NCBI RefSeq assembly: GCF_003226535.1
Contig: NZ_QKOB01000007.1
Location: 1 to 64,000 of the forward strand
Direction: 5' to 3'
Source: Meiothermus sp. Pnk-1
GTDB lineage: Bacteria; Deinococcota; Deinococci; Deinococcales; Thermaceae
DNA: 64,000 bases
Shown here: in pieces, positions 1 to 13,140 of the stretch
Layout of the letters: every line of letters begins with the position of its first letter
Numbering within the stretch: position 1 is the stretch's first letter
Notes under the pieces: generated by a model
Seen by the model: the letters and a program-made list of their open reading frames with translations, nothing else
What the model was told of the DNA's origin: nothing
Databases searched by the model: none
Translations under genes and position numbers: made by a program

Positions 1-127
1 TCATCAGCCGCTGGATCTGTTTGCCAAACTCAATCACCAGCAACTCCTGCTCGGCTATATTCTTCCCCTCTCCCAGCCGCTCGTACTCATCCACCAACTG
101 ATGCATCCGTTCCCGTATTTCGCTCAT
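1..127 (-). CDS. Partial hypothetical protein, N-terminal 42 residues
   Basis: An open frame begins with ATG at 127 and runs off the left edge of the window. The visible 42 residues start MSEIRERMHQLVDEYERLGE and are charged and probably helical, with no motif I recognise. It is transcribed away from the toxin-antitoxin-like pair that starts at 220, leaving about 90 bases for divergent promoters. The coding call rests on the uninterrupted frame and amphipathic composition only; function is unknown. Confidence 0.5.
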   Translation of the reverse strand, partial: MSEIRERMHQLVDEYERLGEGKNIAEQELLVIEFGKQIQRLM

Positions 128-219
128 TCCAACAGTTTAGGCTGTTTGCCTATTTTCAGGACACACCCGGCCGGGTGGGCGCTGTGGCGAGCCTACCAAG
201 CGTGAGATATGATGGTCGT

Positions 220-396
220 ATGGCTACCGCCAAGCCCGTGTTCAAATCCAAAAAAGCCAAGGAAGTCTACCAATTGATTATGAGCCTTCCTCCCCTGACC
301 GATGAACAAGCTCGCAAAATGGTAAAAGCCATTGAGCGGGTTACAGGCCGGCGTCACCCTATTCGCCCCATACGTCGCCCTGATGTGAATCCCTAA
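220..396 (+). CDS. Putative antitoxin of a VapBC-like pair, 58 aa
   Basis: A small basic protein starting MATAKPVFKSKKAKEVYQL and ending in an Arg/Pro-rich tail. A longer in-frame start at 175 exists, but ATG 220 gives the more natural N-terminus. It lies immediately upstream of, and overlaps by a few bases, a PIN-domain ORF, which is the usual antitoxin-toxin order. No DNA-binding motif (AbrB, RHH, Phd) is obvious, so the antitoxin role is inferred from size, charge and position. The stop TAA at 394-396 falls within the presumed start region of the toxin. Confidence 0.6.
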   Translation: MATAKPVFKSKKAKEVYQLIMSLPPLTDEQARKMVKAIERVTGRRHPIRPIRRPDVNP

Positions 397-805
397 AAAG
401 ATTCTACTAGACACAAACTTTTTTATATCCCTCCGGCGCAGAGAGCCGGAGGCAATCAACTTTTTAAAATACCTATCCCCTGAACAAATGGTCACCTCAG
501 CCATTGTCCAAGTGGAATATGCAACAGGCGAGTTTGCGATAGACCCAAGGCAAGAAAAAAGTATACATCAGCTATTTGCTCAATTCAAAATCTTGCCCTT
601 TGAAGAGAACGCAGCGCTCAAAACCGTACGGGAAGCAACTAAACTATCCCTACCCAAAAAACCCAACCCCCACAAACGCCTATTCGATTTGATGATCGCT
701 TCAACCGCATGGACTCATAACCTGACCATCTTGACTGAAAATCTCAAGGACTTTGAAGACCTGGGCTGGGCTCGAGCAGCCAACTGGCGAGAGTATGGCC
801 GGTAG
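389..805 (+). CDS. PIN-domain VapC-like toxin with no canonical start codon
   Basis: The frame encodes a PIN domain beginning KKILLDTNFFISL, with the first acidic residue (Asp of LLDTN), a Glu in VEYATGE, and the later FDLMIAST and LTENLKDF motifs. PIN toxins are Mg-dependent ribonucleases acting on tRNA or other RNA. The frame is open from 389 but holds no ATG, GTG or TTG before the DTN motif: codons are ATC, CCT, AAA, AAG, ATT. The first ATG, at 488, would remove the catalytic Asp. Expression would need a rare ATC/ATT start, or a +1 shift at CCC-TAA (391-396) from the antitoxin frame. It may instead be an inactivated gene. Start uncertain; family assignment good. Confidence 0.6.
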   Translation: MPKKILLDTNFFISLRRREPEAINFLKYLSPEQMVTSAIVQVEYATGEFAIDPRQEKSIHQLFAQFKILPFEENAALKTVREATKLSLPKKPNPHKRLFDLMIASTAWTHNLTILTENLKDFEDLGWARAANWREYGR

Positions 806-991
806 ACAAACCTTCCGCATCCTCATCGTGGGCAAGTCGGACTCGGGGAATCCGGCGCATGGAGGGGCGCTGCCGGCACCCGGTCATCGTCAGCCGCAAG
901 CGCGAGTTCGCCGATCTGGCCGGGGGGCGCCACACCGTGGGCGGGGCCGGCGACCCCACCCCCGCCCTCAAGCGCCACCCCTGGGAGACGC

Positions 992-1312
992 CACTACAAG
1001 CACCCCCTCAACTTCCGCACCCTCGATGCCCGGCGTCAACCCCTCCTGCGGCAACAGTCTGGAGCTTAGATGGGCGCATCGCCGAGGCCGCCTGGCAGGG
1101 CCCACGACCTCAGCCTAGCTGATGAGCGAACCGATCAGCCGCAGGCCCTCGAGCTCACCCGCAAGTTCAAGGCCATGATCGTTGAGGGGGCCGAGCCTGC
1201 GCCTGAACTGGGCGACCTCAGGGCGCTGGCCGGGGTGCACAAGCTGCACGCGCGGGTCAAGTGCGCTACGCTGGCGTGGAACACGCTGGAAGAAGCGCTG
1301 AAGGGGCAGTAA
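992..1312 (+). pseudogene. sufU: Decayed sufU (Fe-S cluster scaffold) remnant
   Basis: Three pieces in different frames match the order of a SufU scaffold protein. They are HYKHPLNF near 992, GVNPSCGN (a cluster-ligand Cys motif) near 1030, and DGRIAEAAWQG near 1070. A C-terminal part of about 60 residues follows, containing FKAMIVEGAEP, LRALAGVHKLHARVKCATLAW and a final EEALKGQ. The central GCAIS segment is missing and at least two frameshifts are needed to join the parts. SufU normally accepts sulfur from SufS; no sufS or other suf gene is nearby. The stretch 806-991 looks equally degenerate and I could not identify it. Confidence 0.75.
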
Positions 1313-1326
1313 CGATTGTCTCCGGC

Positions 1327-3123
1327 TTACGACCCACGGGAGGGTTCCACTTCCCCCTCCTCGCGGAATTGCAGCTCGTAGAGGTCGCGGTACAAGCCGC
1401 CCGCTGCCAGCAACTCCTCGTGGGTACCCTGCTGCACCACCCGGCCGTCCTCGAGCACCACGATCAGGTCGGCGCGGCGCACCGTGGAGAGGCGGTGGGC
1501 GATGACGAAGGTGGTGCGGCCTTGCATGAGGGTCTCGAGCGCCTCCTGCACCAGCATCTCCGACTCGGAGTCGAGGGAGCTGGTGGCCTCGTCGAGGATG
1601 AGGATGCGGGGGTCCTTGAGCAGCGCCCGGGCGATGGCGATGCGCTGACGCTGCCCGCCCGAGAGCCTCACCCCGCGTTCGCCCACCAGGGTGCCGTAGC
1701 CCTCGGGGAAGGCGCAGATGAACTCGTGGGCGTTGGCGGCCTTGGCCGCGGCGACAATTTCGGCCTCGCTCGCCCCAGGGCGGCCATAACCGATGTTCTC
1801 GGCGATGGAGCCGGAAAACAGCAGGGTCTCCTGGGGCACGATGCCGATGTGCGAGCGTAGCTCGCGCAAGGCCACCTCGCGCACGTCGAGGCCGTCTAGG
1901 GTGATGCTGCCGCCGGTCACGTCGTAAAAGCGCGGGATCAGGGCCACCAGGGTGCTCTTCCCGGCCCCGCTGGGGCCCACGATGGCCACCACCTGGCCAG
2001 GTTTGGCCTCGAGGCTCACCCCCCGCAGCACCTCGCCGCGCTCGCCGTAGCCAAAGCGCACGTCCTGGAAGCGCACCCACCCCTGCACCCGTTCCAGCGG
2101 CCTGGGCTGGGCCGGTTCGACCAGGTCGGGGCGCTCGTCGAGCAGCTCGAAGATGCGGCTGGAAGCGCCCAGGGCGCTCTGGATCTGGGTGAAGATGCCG
2201 GTAAAGGTGCCCACCGTGGCGGCGATGTTGAAGGTGTAGAGCACGAAGGTGAAGAGCTGGCCGGGGCTGATCTCCTTCAGCGCCACCAGCCGCCCGCCGT
2301 ACCAAAGCACCAAGCCCAGCGCGGCGGAGACGGCAAAGAAGACGATAGGGTTGAGCACCGCCCCCAGCAGCGCCCGCCGCAGCGCCACCCGGAAGGAGTT
2401 GCCGATGAGCTCGCCATAGCGCTTGGCCTCGAGCCCCTCCGCCGTGAACGACTGCACCACCCGGATGCCCGAGAGGGTCTCCTCGGCACGGGCGTTGGCC
2501 TCGGCCACCCGGTCTTGGAACTCCTTGGAAACCCGGCGGATCAGGCGGCCCAGGAAGATCGCCGCCAGGATCACCACCGGCACCACCGCCAGGATCAGCG
2601 CGGTGAGCTTCCAGTTGGTGAGGAAGAGGATCGCCAAGGTGCTCACCAGCACCAAGGGCTGGGTGAAGAGCTGCACCAGGGTGCTTGAGACCACCGCCTG
2701 CACGGTGGCGATGTCCGAGGTCAGGCGGCTGGTGATGTCGCCGGTCTTGTTGCGCTCGAAAAAGCGGGGGGAGAGGGTGAGCAGGTGGGTGTAGAGCGCC
2801 TTGCGCAGGTCGGCCACCACGCCCTCGCCGGCGCGGGCTACGAGGTAACTTTGCACCCCGCTGAAGACGGCCTGCCCCGCGAACACCCCCAGCAGCACCA
2901 AGAGCAGCGAGTCGAGCCGGGCCAGGTTGGCCTCGAGGAAGGAGGCGTTGATCAGGCGGCCCACCACCTGAGGGAACGATAGGTTGAAAGCGGTGGAGAT
3001 CAGGCTGGCGAGCCCGGCCACCACCAAGCCCCAGCGGTAGGGCCGGGTGTAGGCCAGCAGACGGCGCAACTGGCCCAGGTCACGTTGCCGCTTTGGCGCT
3101 TGCGAAGCATGCATGGCAAGCAT
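1327..3123 (-). CDS. ABC exporter, fused membrane and ATPase domains
   Basis: A 598-residue half-transporter of the MsbA/multidrug type, expected to work as a homodimer in the cytoplasmic membrane exporting lipids or drugs. The N-terminal ~320 residues hold six hydrophobic segments. The C-terminal ATPase shows Walker A GPSGAGKST, signature LSGGQRQR, Walker B ILILDEATSSLD and the switch His in VIAHRLST. ATG 3123 is taken as start; ATG 3114 is an alternative and no clear Shine-Dalgarno distinguishes them. It sits 45 bases from crtI on the same strand. The substrate cannot be read from sequence. Confidence 0.93.
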   Translation of the reverse strand: MLAMHASQAPKRQRDLGQLRRLLAYTRPYRWGLVVAGLASLISTAFNLSFPQVVGRLINASFLEANLARLDSLLLVLLGVFAGQAVFSGVQSYLVARAGEGVVADLRKALYTHLLTLSPRFFERNKTGDITSRLTSDIATVQAVVSSTLVQLFTQPLVLVSTLAILFLTNWKLTALILAVVPVVILAAIFLGRLIRRVSKEFQDRVAEANARAEETLSGIRVVQSFTAEGLEAKRYGELIGNSFRVALRRALLGAVLNPIVFFAVSAALGLVLWYGGRLVALKEISPGQLFTFVLYTFNIAATVGTFTGIFTQIQSALGASSRIFELLDERPDLVEPAQPRPLERVQGWVRFQDVRFGYGERGEVLRGVSLEAKPGQVVAIVGPSGAGKSTLVALIPRFYDVTGGSITLDGLDVREVALRELRSHIGIVPQETLLFSGSIAENIGYGRPGASEAEIVAAAKAANAHEFICAFPEGYGTLVGERGVRLSGGQRQRIAIARALLKDPRILILDEATSSLDSESEMLVQEALETLMQGRTTFVIAHRLSTVRRADLIVVLEDGRVVQQGTHEELLAAGGLYRDLYELQFREEGEVEPSRGS

Positions 3124-3168
3124 TTTAGGGCAGGCCCGGGGCCTCTCGGAGCGTGCGGCGGGTCCTGA

Positions 3169-4806
<1,638 letters not shown>

Positions 4807-4870
4807 GCTTGGCATCCTAACCTTGGGGTTCGGGGGCTACCAACGGCGTGAGCTACAGTCGCCCACGGGC

Positions 4871-5692
4871 TTAGCCTAGCCGGCGTGCCAGCCCGGCGTT
4901 TTGCACGATGGTGGTGGCGATCTCCTCGATGGAGGAGGTGGTGGTGTCGAAGTAGCGAATGCCGTTGTTTTTGAAAAGCCGTTCGGCCCGCTCCACCTCG
5001 TAGCGGCACTGCTCGAGCGTGGCGTAGCGGCTGCCCGGCTTGCGGGCCGTGCGGATCTGGTGCAGGCGTAGGGGGTCAATGGTCAGGCCGAAGACCCGGG
5101 AGCGGTAGGGCTGGAGCAGTTCGGGCAGCGTAAGTCGCTCGAAGTCGCCCTCGGCGAGGGGGTAGTTGGCCGCACGGATGCCGTACTGGAGCCCCAAAAA
5201 GAGACAGGTCGGGGTCTTGCCCGCGCGGGAAACCCCCACCAGGATCACCTCCGCTTGGGCGTAGTGCTTGCTGCCCAAACCGTCGTCGGTGGCCAGGGCA
5301 AAGTCCACCGCGTCAATGCGGGTGAAGTAGGTGCTGGCGTCGTTGATGCTGTGGAAACGGCCCACCCGGGGCTGAACCCGAGCCCCCAACTCGGCCTCGA
5401 GCCTGCTCAAGTACGGCCGGAAGAGGTCAAAGACCAGCGCCGGGGCGCGCTCGAGCAGGGCGCTCAACCCCGGATTGGTCAGGGTGCTGAAGACGATGGG
5501 CCGCACCCCCTGCGCCTCGCAAACCAAGCGGATCTCGGCCACGATGGCCTCGAGCTCGGCCTCGGTATCGGTAAAAGGGCGGGCCTGATACTCGAACGTC
5601 ACCCCCTCAAAGTGCGCCAACAAGCTTCTCGCCACGCTCTCGGCGGTGATGCCGGTGTGATCGGAAACAATAAATACCGTGCGGACTGGCAT
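4871..5692 (-). CDS. ppsR: Phosphoenolpyruvate synthase regulatory protein (DUF299 kinase/pyrophosphorylase)
   Basis: A 273-residue member of the bifunctional kinase/pyrophosphorylase family. It begins [14 protein letters not shown] and carries the P-loop-like [14 protein letters not shown] in the middle, both hallmarks of the family. In other bacteria the protein inactivates PEP synthase by ADP-dependent phosphorylation of a Thr and reactivates it by Pi-dependent dephosphorylation. The gene is divergent from ppsA, whose start is 141 bases away, which strongly supports PpsA rather than PPDK as target. The length matches the family (about 270 residues). Confidence 0.93.
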   Translation of the reverse strand: MPVRTVFIVSDHTGITAESVARSLLAHFEGVTFEYQARPFTDTEAELEAIVAEIRLVCEAQGVRPIVFSTLTNPGLSALLERAPALVFDLFRPYLSRLEAELGARVQPRVGRFHSINDASTYFTRIDAVDFALATDDGLGSKHYAQAEVILVGVSRAGKTPTCLFLGLQYGIRAANYPLAEGDFERLTLPELLQPYRSRVFGLTIDPLRLHQIRTARKPGSRYATLEQCRYEVERAERLFKNNGIRYFDTTTSSIEEIATTIVQNAGLARRLG

Positions 5693-5833
5693 TTGCCCTT
5701 AGTCTACCGCCGTTCCTTGCCCTGCTCGCGCCGCCAGGCTCGGTGTACTTGCCTCGCTTTCACACCACCCACCCGGAGCCCTTGCGCACCCACACTGAGG
5801 TACAGTAAGGAAAAGCGCCAGGAAGGGGGAGGT

Positions 5834-8197
<2,364 letters not shown>

Positions 8198-8254
8198 AAA
8201 TACAGCCCTCCGTACGTCCCACGCCGTACGTCGAACGAAGGGGATCGGTCCCCC

Positions 8255-8320
8255 GGGTGTACGAGCTTTGCTCGTCCCGACAGGGAATCTACCTCTGGGT
8301 GTACGAGCTTTGCTCGTCCC
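8255..8320. repeat. Two direct copies of a 24-base hairpin element after ppsA
   Basis: The 24-base unit that starts GGGTGTACGAGC and ends TTTGCTCGTCCC occurs at 8255-8278 and identically at 8297-8320, 42 bases apart. Each contains the perfect stem ACGAGC-TTT-GCTCGT. The element lies just downstream of ppsA and upstream of the convergent AraC gene. It may aid termination or mRNA stability, but no T-tract follows. Confidence 0.7.
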
Positions 8321-8329
8321 CAGCATTTA

Positions 8330-8412
8330 GCGTATAGCGTACGACGTATGACCTAAGTCACGTCTTGCGTTTTGCGTATAGCGTACGACCCAAGACGTAC
8401 GGCCATCTCTAC
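8330..8412. repeat. Dispersed intergenic repeat rich in CGTA/TACG (copy 1)
   Basis: The 16-mer GCGTATAGCGTACGAC occurs here twice (8330-8345 and 8374-8389) and again at 62165-62180. The 30-base stretch 8360-8389 matches 62151-62180 with a single mismatch. Related CGTA/TACG-rich sequence also fills 8205-8240. It is strictly intergenic, between the 3' ends of ppsA and the AraC-type gene. Confidence 0.75.
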
Positions 8413-8434
8413 GACGCGGTACGGAAGGCCAACA

Positions 8435-9394
8435 TCAGGCCTCCGCGGAGAGCAGTTCACCTTGCTCCCGTAACCGGTTGATGTCCCTCGAGGGCGCGCT
8501 CCCGAACAGGCGGCGATACTCCCGGCTGAATTGCGACGGGCTGGCGTATCCCACCTGCCGGGCGGCCGTCGCGGCATCCATCCTCGAGGTCAGCATCAGG
8601 CGCCGGGCCTCCTGAAGGCGCAGTATCTTCTGAAACTGCAACGGGCTCATCGAGGTGACGGCCTTGAAGTGCTGGTAGAAGGAGGAGGGGCTCATGTTCA
8701 CCATCCTGGCCAGTGCCTCGACGCGCATCGGCTGGTCGAAGTTAGACCGTATCCAGCGAATAGCCCGGGCGATACGGTACACGCTTGACTCGGCGAGGCC
8801 GATCTGGGCTACCCGGCTCCCTATCGAACTGCGCAGCAGGCGGATCAGGACCTCCTCGACCGCCAATGGGGCGAGCAGCTCGGCATCTTGCGGGCTGGCC
8901 ATCAGCTCGAGCAACCGGAGCGCCGCTTTCACCACGCCCGCGTCGCTTCCGCCGATATACACCCCCTTATTCCCGTAGACCGCGGGCAGGCCGTGCGGAT
9001 ATACCTTCAAGATCAGCTCGGCAATTTGGCGGGGGTCTAAATCCAGGCGAAGGCAGAGGAAGGGCTCGGCGGGGCTGGCCCGGGTGACCTGAAACGACAG
9101 GGGCAAATCCACCGAGAACACGATCATCTGGGCCGGGTTGTACTCGTATCTCTCCGATCCCAGCAGAGCCGCTTTGGCCCCCTGTGCCACGATGCACAGC
9201 GCCGGGGTGGACAAAGCGAGCAAGGGGGCCTTGTAAGGGCGCGAGTGGCGGCTGACGTATACGCCGGGAAGCCGAAGCGCAAACACGCCGTCGTAGGGAG
9301 CGTACGCGCGGATCAACCCAGCCAGCTTCAGCAGGTCGGACGGATCCGGCTCCGTGGGGTTTTCCAAATGGGACAGGGGCTTCGCTTGGCTCAT
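8435..9394 (-). CDS. AraC-family transcriptional regulator
   Basis: A 319-residue regulator. Residues ~25-190 resemble the AraC N-terminal effector-binding cupin-like domain. The C-terminal ~100 residues are a double helix-turn-helix, with the first helix pair around [20 protein letters not shown] and the second around [21 protein letters not shown]. The latter matches the AraC consensus including the conserved GY and the Phe-x-R. It is divergent from the alcohol dehydrogenase at 9631, so it probably controls that gene and itself. The effector is unknown. Confidence 0.92.
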   Translation of the reverse strand: MSQAKPLSHLENPTEPDPSDLLKLAGLIRAYAPYDGVFALRLPGVYVSRHSRPYKAPLLALSTPALCIVAQGAKAALLGSERYEYNPAQMIVFSVDLPLSFQVTRASPAEPFLCLRLDLDPRQIAELILKVYPHGLPAVYGNKGVYIGGSDAGVVKAALRLLELMASPQDAELLAPLAVEEVLIRLLRSSIGSRVAQIGLAESSVYRIARAIRWIRSNFDQPMRVEALARMVNMSPSSFYQHFKAVTSMSPLQFQKILRLQEARRLMLTSRMDAATAARQVGYASPSQFSREYRRLFGSAPSRDINRLREQGELLSAEA

Positions 9395-9464
9395 CGCGGT
9401 TCTCCCTTTGGGGCACGCTGCCGCCCTGACTTACCCCCATTGTAGGCAGCGCAACCGGCCCGAT

Positions 9465-9531
9465 TTGCCTAAATCTCCAAATCCCTTATCCCATCCTCCA
9501 TAGAGGAAGAGGTCCCCGGAGTTTTAGGCAA
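9465..9531. promoter_or_regulatory. Inverted repeat between araC-type regulator and alcohol dehydrogenase
   Basis: TTGCCTAAATCTCC at 9465-9478 and GGAGTTTTAGGCAA at 9518-9531 are complementary at 12 of 14 positions, with arm centres about 53 bases apart. They sit in the only intergenic space shared by the two divergent genes, which suggests a two-site operator for the regulator. No clear -35/-10 pair could be assigned around them. Confidence 0.5.
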
Positions 9532-9630
9532 GAACCCCCCAGAAACAGACAACCGGCTGCGGGGTAAGCGGGGCCATACTGGCATCGCTGGCCGGCGCAA
9601 CTTCCGGCTTTGCGTGGGAGGTAAACCACC

Positions 9631-10656
9631 ATGCGTGCAACGGTCATGTACGGCCCCCGTGACGTGCGCTCCGAAGAGCGCCCAGATCCCCAAATCCTCG
9701 AGCCCACCGACGCGATCATCCGGTTGCCCGCCACCTGCATCTGCGGCTCCGACCTGTGGCCCTACCGTGGCTTCGACCGCCTAACCCAGCCCACCCCCAT
9801 GGGCCACGAGTACGTGGGCATCGTCGAGGAAGTGGGCAGCGCGGTAAAGAACATCAGGCCGGGGCAGTTTGTGGTGGGCTCATTCTTTGCCTCGGACAAC
9901 ACCTGCCCCATCTGCCAAGCTGGCTACCATAGTTCCTGCGTCAACCGGCAACCCGGCGCCCCCACGGGGGCGCAAGCGGAGTACGCCCGCATCCCCCTGG
10001 CCGACGGTACCCTCGTCCCCACCCCAGAGATTCCCCCCGACGACCTGATCCCGAGCCTCTTGGCGGCCTCCGATGTGCTGGGGACCGGCTGGTTCGCTGC
10101 GGTGGCGGCCCAGGTGCAGCCGGGCAAGGCGGTCGCGGTAGTCGGGGATGGAGCCGTCGGGCTGCTGGCGGTGCTCTCTGCCAAGCAGATGGGCGCCGAG
10201 CGCATCTTTTTGCTGGGGAGCCGCAACCCATCGCGGCAGGCTTTGGCCAGGGAGTTCGGCGCTACGGACATCCTCGAGGAGCGCGGCGACGAAGGCGTAG
10301 AGCGGATCAAGGATCTGACCGACGGCCTGGGGGTGCACTCGGCCATCGAAGCGGTCGGCACCCAGGAATCCATGATGATGGCCATCCGCGCTACGCGCCC
10401 AGGAGGTCACGTGGGGTTTGTCGGCGTGCTCCACGACGTGGCCATTCCGGGGCAGGAGTACTTTTTCTCCCACGTACACCTGCACGGCGGGCCCGCCCCG
10501 GTGCGCCGCTTCCTGCCCGAGCTGATCGAGCTGATCTGGAAGGGGAAGATCAACCCCGGCAAGGTTTTCGATCTGACCCTGCCCCTAGCCCAGGTCGCCG
10601 AGGGTTACCGCGCGATGGACGAGCGCCGGGCGATCAAGGTGTTGCTGCGCCCATGA
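9631..10656 (+). CDS. Zinc-dependent alcohol dehydrogenase family protein
   Basis: A 341-residue medium-chain dehydrogenase. The catalytic zinc site is visible as ICGSD and PMGHEYVG. The NAD(P)-binding motif is VAVVGDGAVGLLAVLSAKQMG in the middle. The structural-zinc loop is incomplete: CPICQAGYHSSC offers three Cys where the family usually has four, so this zinc may be absent. ATG 9631 follows GGGAGGT with suitable spacing. It is divergent from the AraC-type regulator. The substrate (an alcohol or polyol) cannot be told from sequence. Confidence 0.9.
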   Translation: MRATVMYGPRDVRSEERPDPQILEPTDAIIRLPATCICGSDLWPYRGFDRLTQPTPMGHEYVGIVEEVGSAVKNIRPGQFVVGSFFASDNTCPICQAGYHSSCVNRQPGAPTGAQAEYARIPLADGTLVPTPEIPPDDLIPSLLAASDVLGTGWFAAVAAQVQPGKAVAVVGDGAVGLLAVLSAKQMGAERIFLLGSRNPSRQALAREFGATDILEERGDEGVERIKDLTDGLGVHSAIEAVGTQESMMMAIRATRPGGHVGFVGVLHDVAIPGQEYFFSHVHLHGGPAPVRRFLPELIELIWKGKINPGKVFDLTLPLAQVAEGYRAMDERRAIKVLLRP

Positions 10657-10770
10657 TGGGGGACTCGAGCCGCCATGCCGTTATACCGTGTGCGCCGGCA
10701 ACTCGATTTCCTGCACGGATGTTCTATGTCGTACGTCGTACGCCAAACGCGTTGGTAAAGGAGTAAACGA

Positions 10771-10818
10771 ATGAGCCCATCGCTGTTGAAGCTCAACCAC
10801 AGCATCCCAGAAGCCTGA
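10771..10818 (+). CDS. Possible 15-codon leader peptide or gene remnant
   Basis: ATG 10771 is preceded by AAAGGAG with seven bases of spacing, and the frame encodes MSPSLLKLNHSIPEA before TGA. It ends 24 bases before the aldo/keto reductase start. The strong ribosome binding site argues that something is or was translated here, either a leader peptide or the 5' stub of a deleted gene. Confidence 0.3.
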   Translation: MSPSLLKLNHSIPEA

Positions 10819-10830
10819 GAACCACCCTAG

Positions 10831-11853
<1,023 letters not shown>

Positions 11854-11876
11854 ACGCGTGAAAGGAGGTGAAGCGT

Positions 11877-12299
11877 ATGGCCACCCAAGGAAGTGGATTC
11901 CAAAAGCCTAAGGCCGGCCGCTGGACGGCGGAAGAGCTGGCCCAAATCGCCCCGGCCGACGACCTCCACGTCGCCCCTTTTCGGGAAGACGGGGTCACCT
12001 ACGGCACCCCCACCTGGGTCTGGTGCGTGGTGGTGGGGGAGGCCGTCTACGCCCGGGCCTACCACGGCCCCCGCTCTAGCTGGTACCAAGCGGCGGTGCG
12101 CCAGGGGGCCGGGCGGGTGCACGTGGCGGGGATGGTCCGGGAGGTGGTCTTTCAGCCGGTCCCGGCCGAGGATCCCCTCCAAAAGGCCATTGACGCCGCC
12201 TACCGGGAAAAGTACGGGGGAAGCCCCTACCTGGAACCCATGGTGAGCCCCCGGGCCCGGGCGGCCACCGTGCGGATCCTGCCCCGAGAGGAGGCGTAG
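11877..12299 (+). CDS. DUF2255-like small protein
   Basis: A 140-residue protein with WTAEELAQIAPADDLHVAPFREDG, a central WVWCVVVGEAVYARAYHGPRSSWYQAA and a C-terminal RAATVRILP. This pattern is that of the DUF2255/flavin-binding split-barrel-like proteins often found near oxidoreductases. GTG 11868 is possible in frame, but AAAGGAGG is eight bases from ATG 11877, which decides the start. Its stop overlaps the SDR start (TAGTG), implying translational coupling. Biochemical function is unknown. Confidence 0.8.
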   Translation: MATQGSGFQKPKAGRWTAEELAQIAPADDLHVAPFREDGVTYGTPTWVWCVVVGEAVYARAYHGPRSSWYQAAVRQGAGRVHVAGMVREVVFQPVPAEDPLQKAIDAAYREKYGGSPYLEPMVSPRARAATVRILPREEA

Positions 12300-13036
12300 T
12301 GGGTCAGCGGATCCTCATCACCGGCTCGGCGGACGGCCTGGGGCGGCTTCTGGCGCAGAAGCTGGTGGCCCTGGGGCACCGGGTGGTCCTCCACGCCCGC
12401 AACCCCAGGCGGGCCGAGGAGGCCCTGGCCCAGGTGCCCGGCGCCGAGGGGGTGCTGGTGGGGGACCTGGCCCGCCCTGAGGAAGTCCTCCGCCTGGCGG
12501 AGGCCGCCAAGGCCGCAGGGCCCTTCCATGCGGTGGTCCACAACGCCGGGGTGTACCAGGCCCCGGAGGGGGAGATCCTCTGGGTAAACACCCTGGCCCC
12601 CTACCTCCTCACCGCCCTCATCCCCAGGCCCCAGCGCTTGGTCTACGTCAGCTCCGACCTCCACCTCCAGGCGAGGCCCGACCTCGAGGCCCTGGCCAAG
12701 GGGCAGATTGGCTACGGCGAGTCCAAGTTCTACCTGGTCCTCCTGGCGAAGGCCCTCGCCCGCCTCTGGCCCGAGGTCTACGCCAACGCCGTGGACCCCG
12801 GCTGGGTGCCCACCAGGATGGGCGGCCCCACCGCCCCGGGTAGCCTCGAGGCGGGCGTGGCCACCCAGGCGTGGCTCGCCGTAAGCGACGATCCGCGGGC
12901 CAAGGTCAGCGGCCGTTACTTCCACCACCTGCGCGCAGCACGCCCTCATCCTCAGACCGATAATGTGGTGCTCCAGGAGGCCTTCTTGACCCTGTGCGCC
13001 AAGCTGACCGGCGTAGCCCTGCCTAAGGAGAGGTGA
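12299..13036 (+). CDS. Short-chain dehydrogenase/reductase
   Basis: A 245-residue Rossmann-fold SDR. The cofactor motif is ITGSADGLG near the N-terminus, followed by NAG in VVHNAGVY. The catalytic Ser is in LVYVSSDLH, and the Tyr/Lys pair is YGESK. The GTG start at 12299 overlaps the stop of the preceding gene. The position after an aldo/keto reductase suggests joint metabolism of a carbonyl compound, but no substrate can be named. Confidence 0.9.
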   Translation: MGQRILITGSADGLGRLLAQKLVALGHRVVLHARNPRRAEEALAQVPGAEGVLVGDLARPEEVLRLAEAAKAAGPFHAVVHNAGVYQAPEGEILWVNTLAPYLLTALIPRPQRLVYVSSDLHLQARPDLEALAKGQIGYGESKFYLVLLAKALARLWPEVYANAVDPGWVPTRMGGPTAPGSLEAGVATQAWLAVSDDPRAKVSGRYFHHLRAARPHPQTDNVVLQEAFLTLCAKLTGVALPKER

Positions 13037-13039
13037 GCC

Positions 13040-13126
13040 ATGCGGGCGATACCCATCCTGATCCTGAGCTTGGCCCTTTTGGCCCTCGCCCAGGAAGACG
13101 CCGTGCGGGTGGAACCCGTACGCTAA
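13040..13126 (+). CDS. 28-residue secreted-peptide-like ORF
   Basis: ATG 13040 follows AAGGAGAGGTGAGCC, and the frame encodes a hydrophobic signal-like segment (ILILSLALLALAQ) followed by only about a dozen residues before TAA. It could be a tiny exported peptide. More likely it is the 5' stub of an exported protein whose body was lost, since the cupin gene starts directly after it. Confidence 0.35.
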   Translation: MRAIPILILSLALLALAQEDAVRVEPVR

Positions 13127-13140
13127 GGGAGGAGATGAAC

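Noticed and set aside
806-991. Possible coding of MAGRQTFRILIVGKSDSG and following residues
   Set aside because: The P-loop-like start is short, the frame turns into Arg/Pro-rich sequence and no family fits; considered degenerate DNA next to the sufU remnant.
5255-5833. N-terminal extension of the ppsA reading frame
   Set aside because: It lies opposite ppsR and across the divergent spacer; ATG 5834 has a strong ribosome binding site and gives the family N-terminus.
8255-8320. Possible CRISPR repeats
   Set aside because: There are only two copies, no further spacers and no cas genes; treated as a hairpin repeat.
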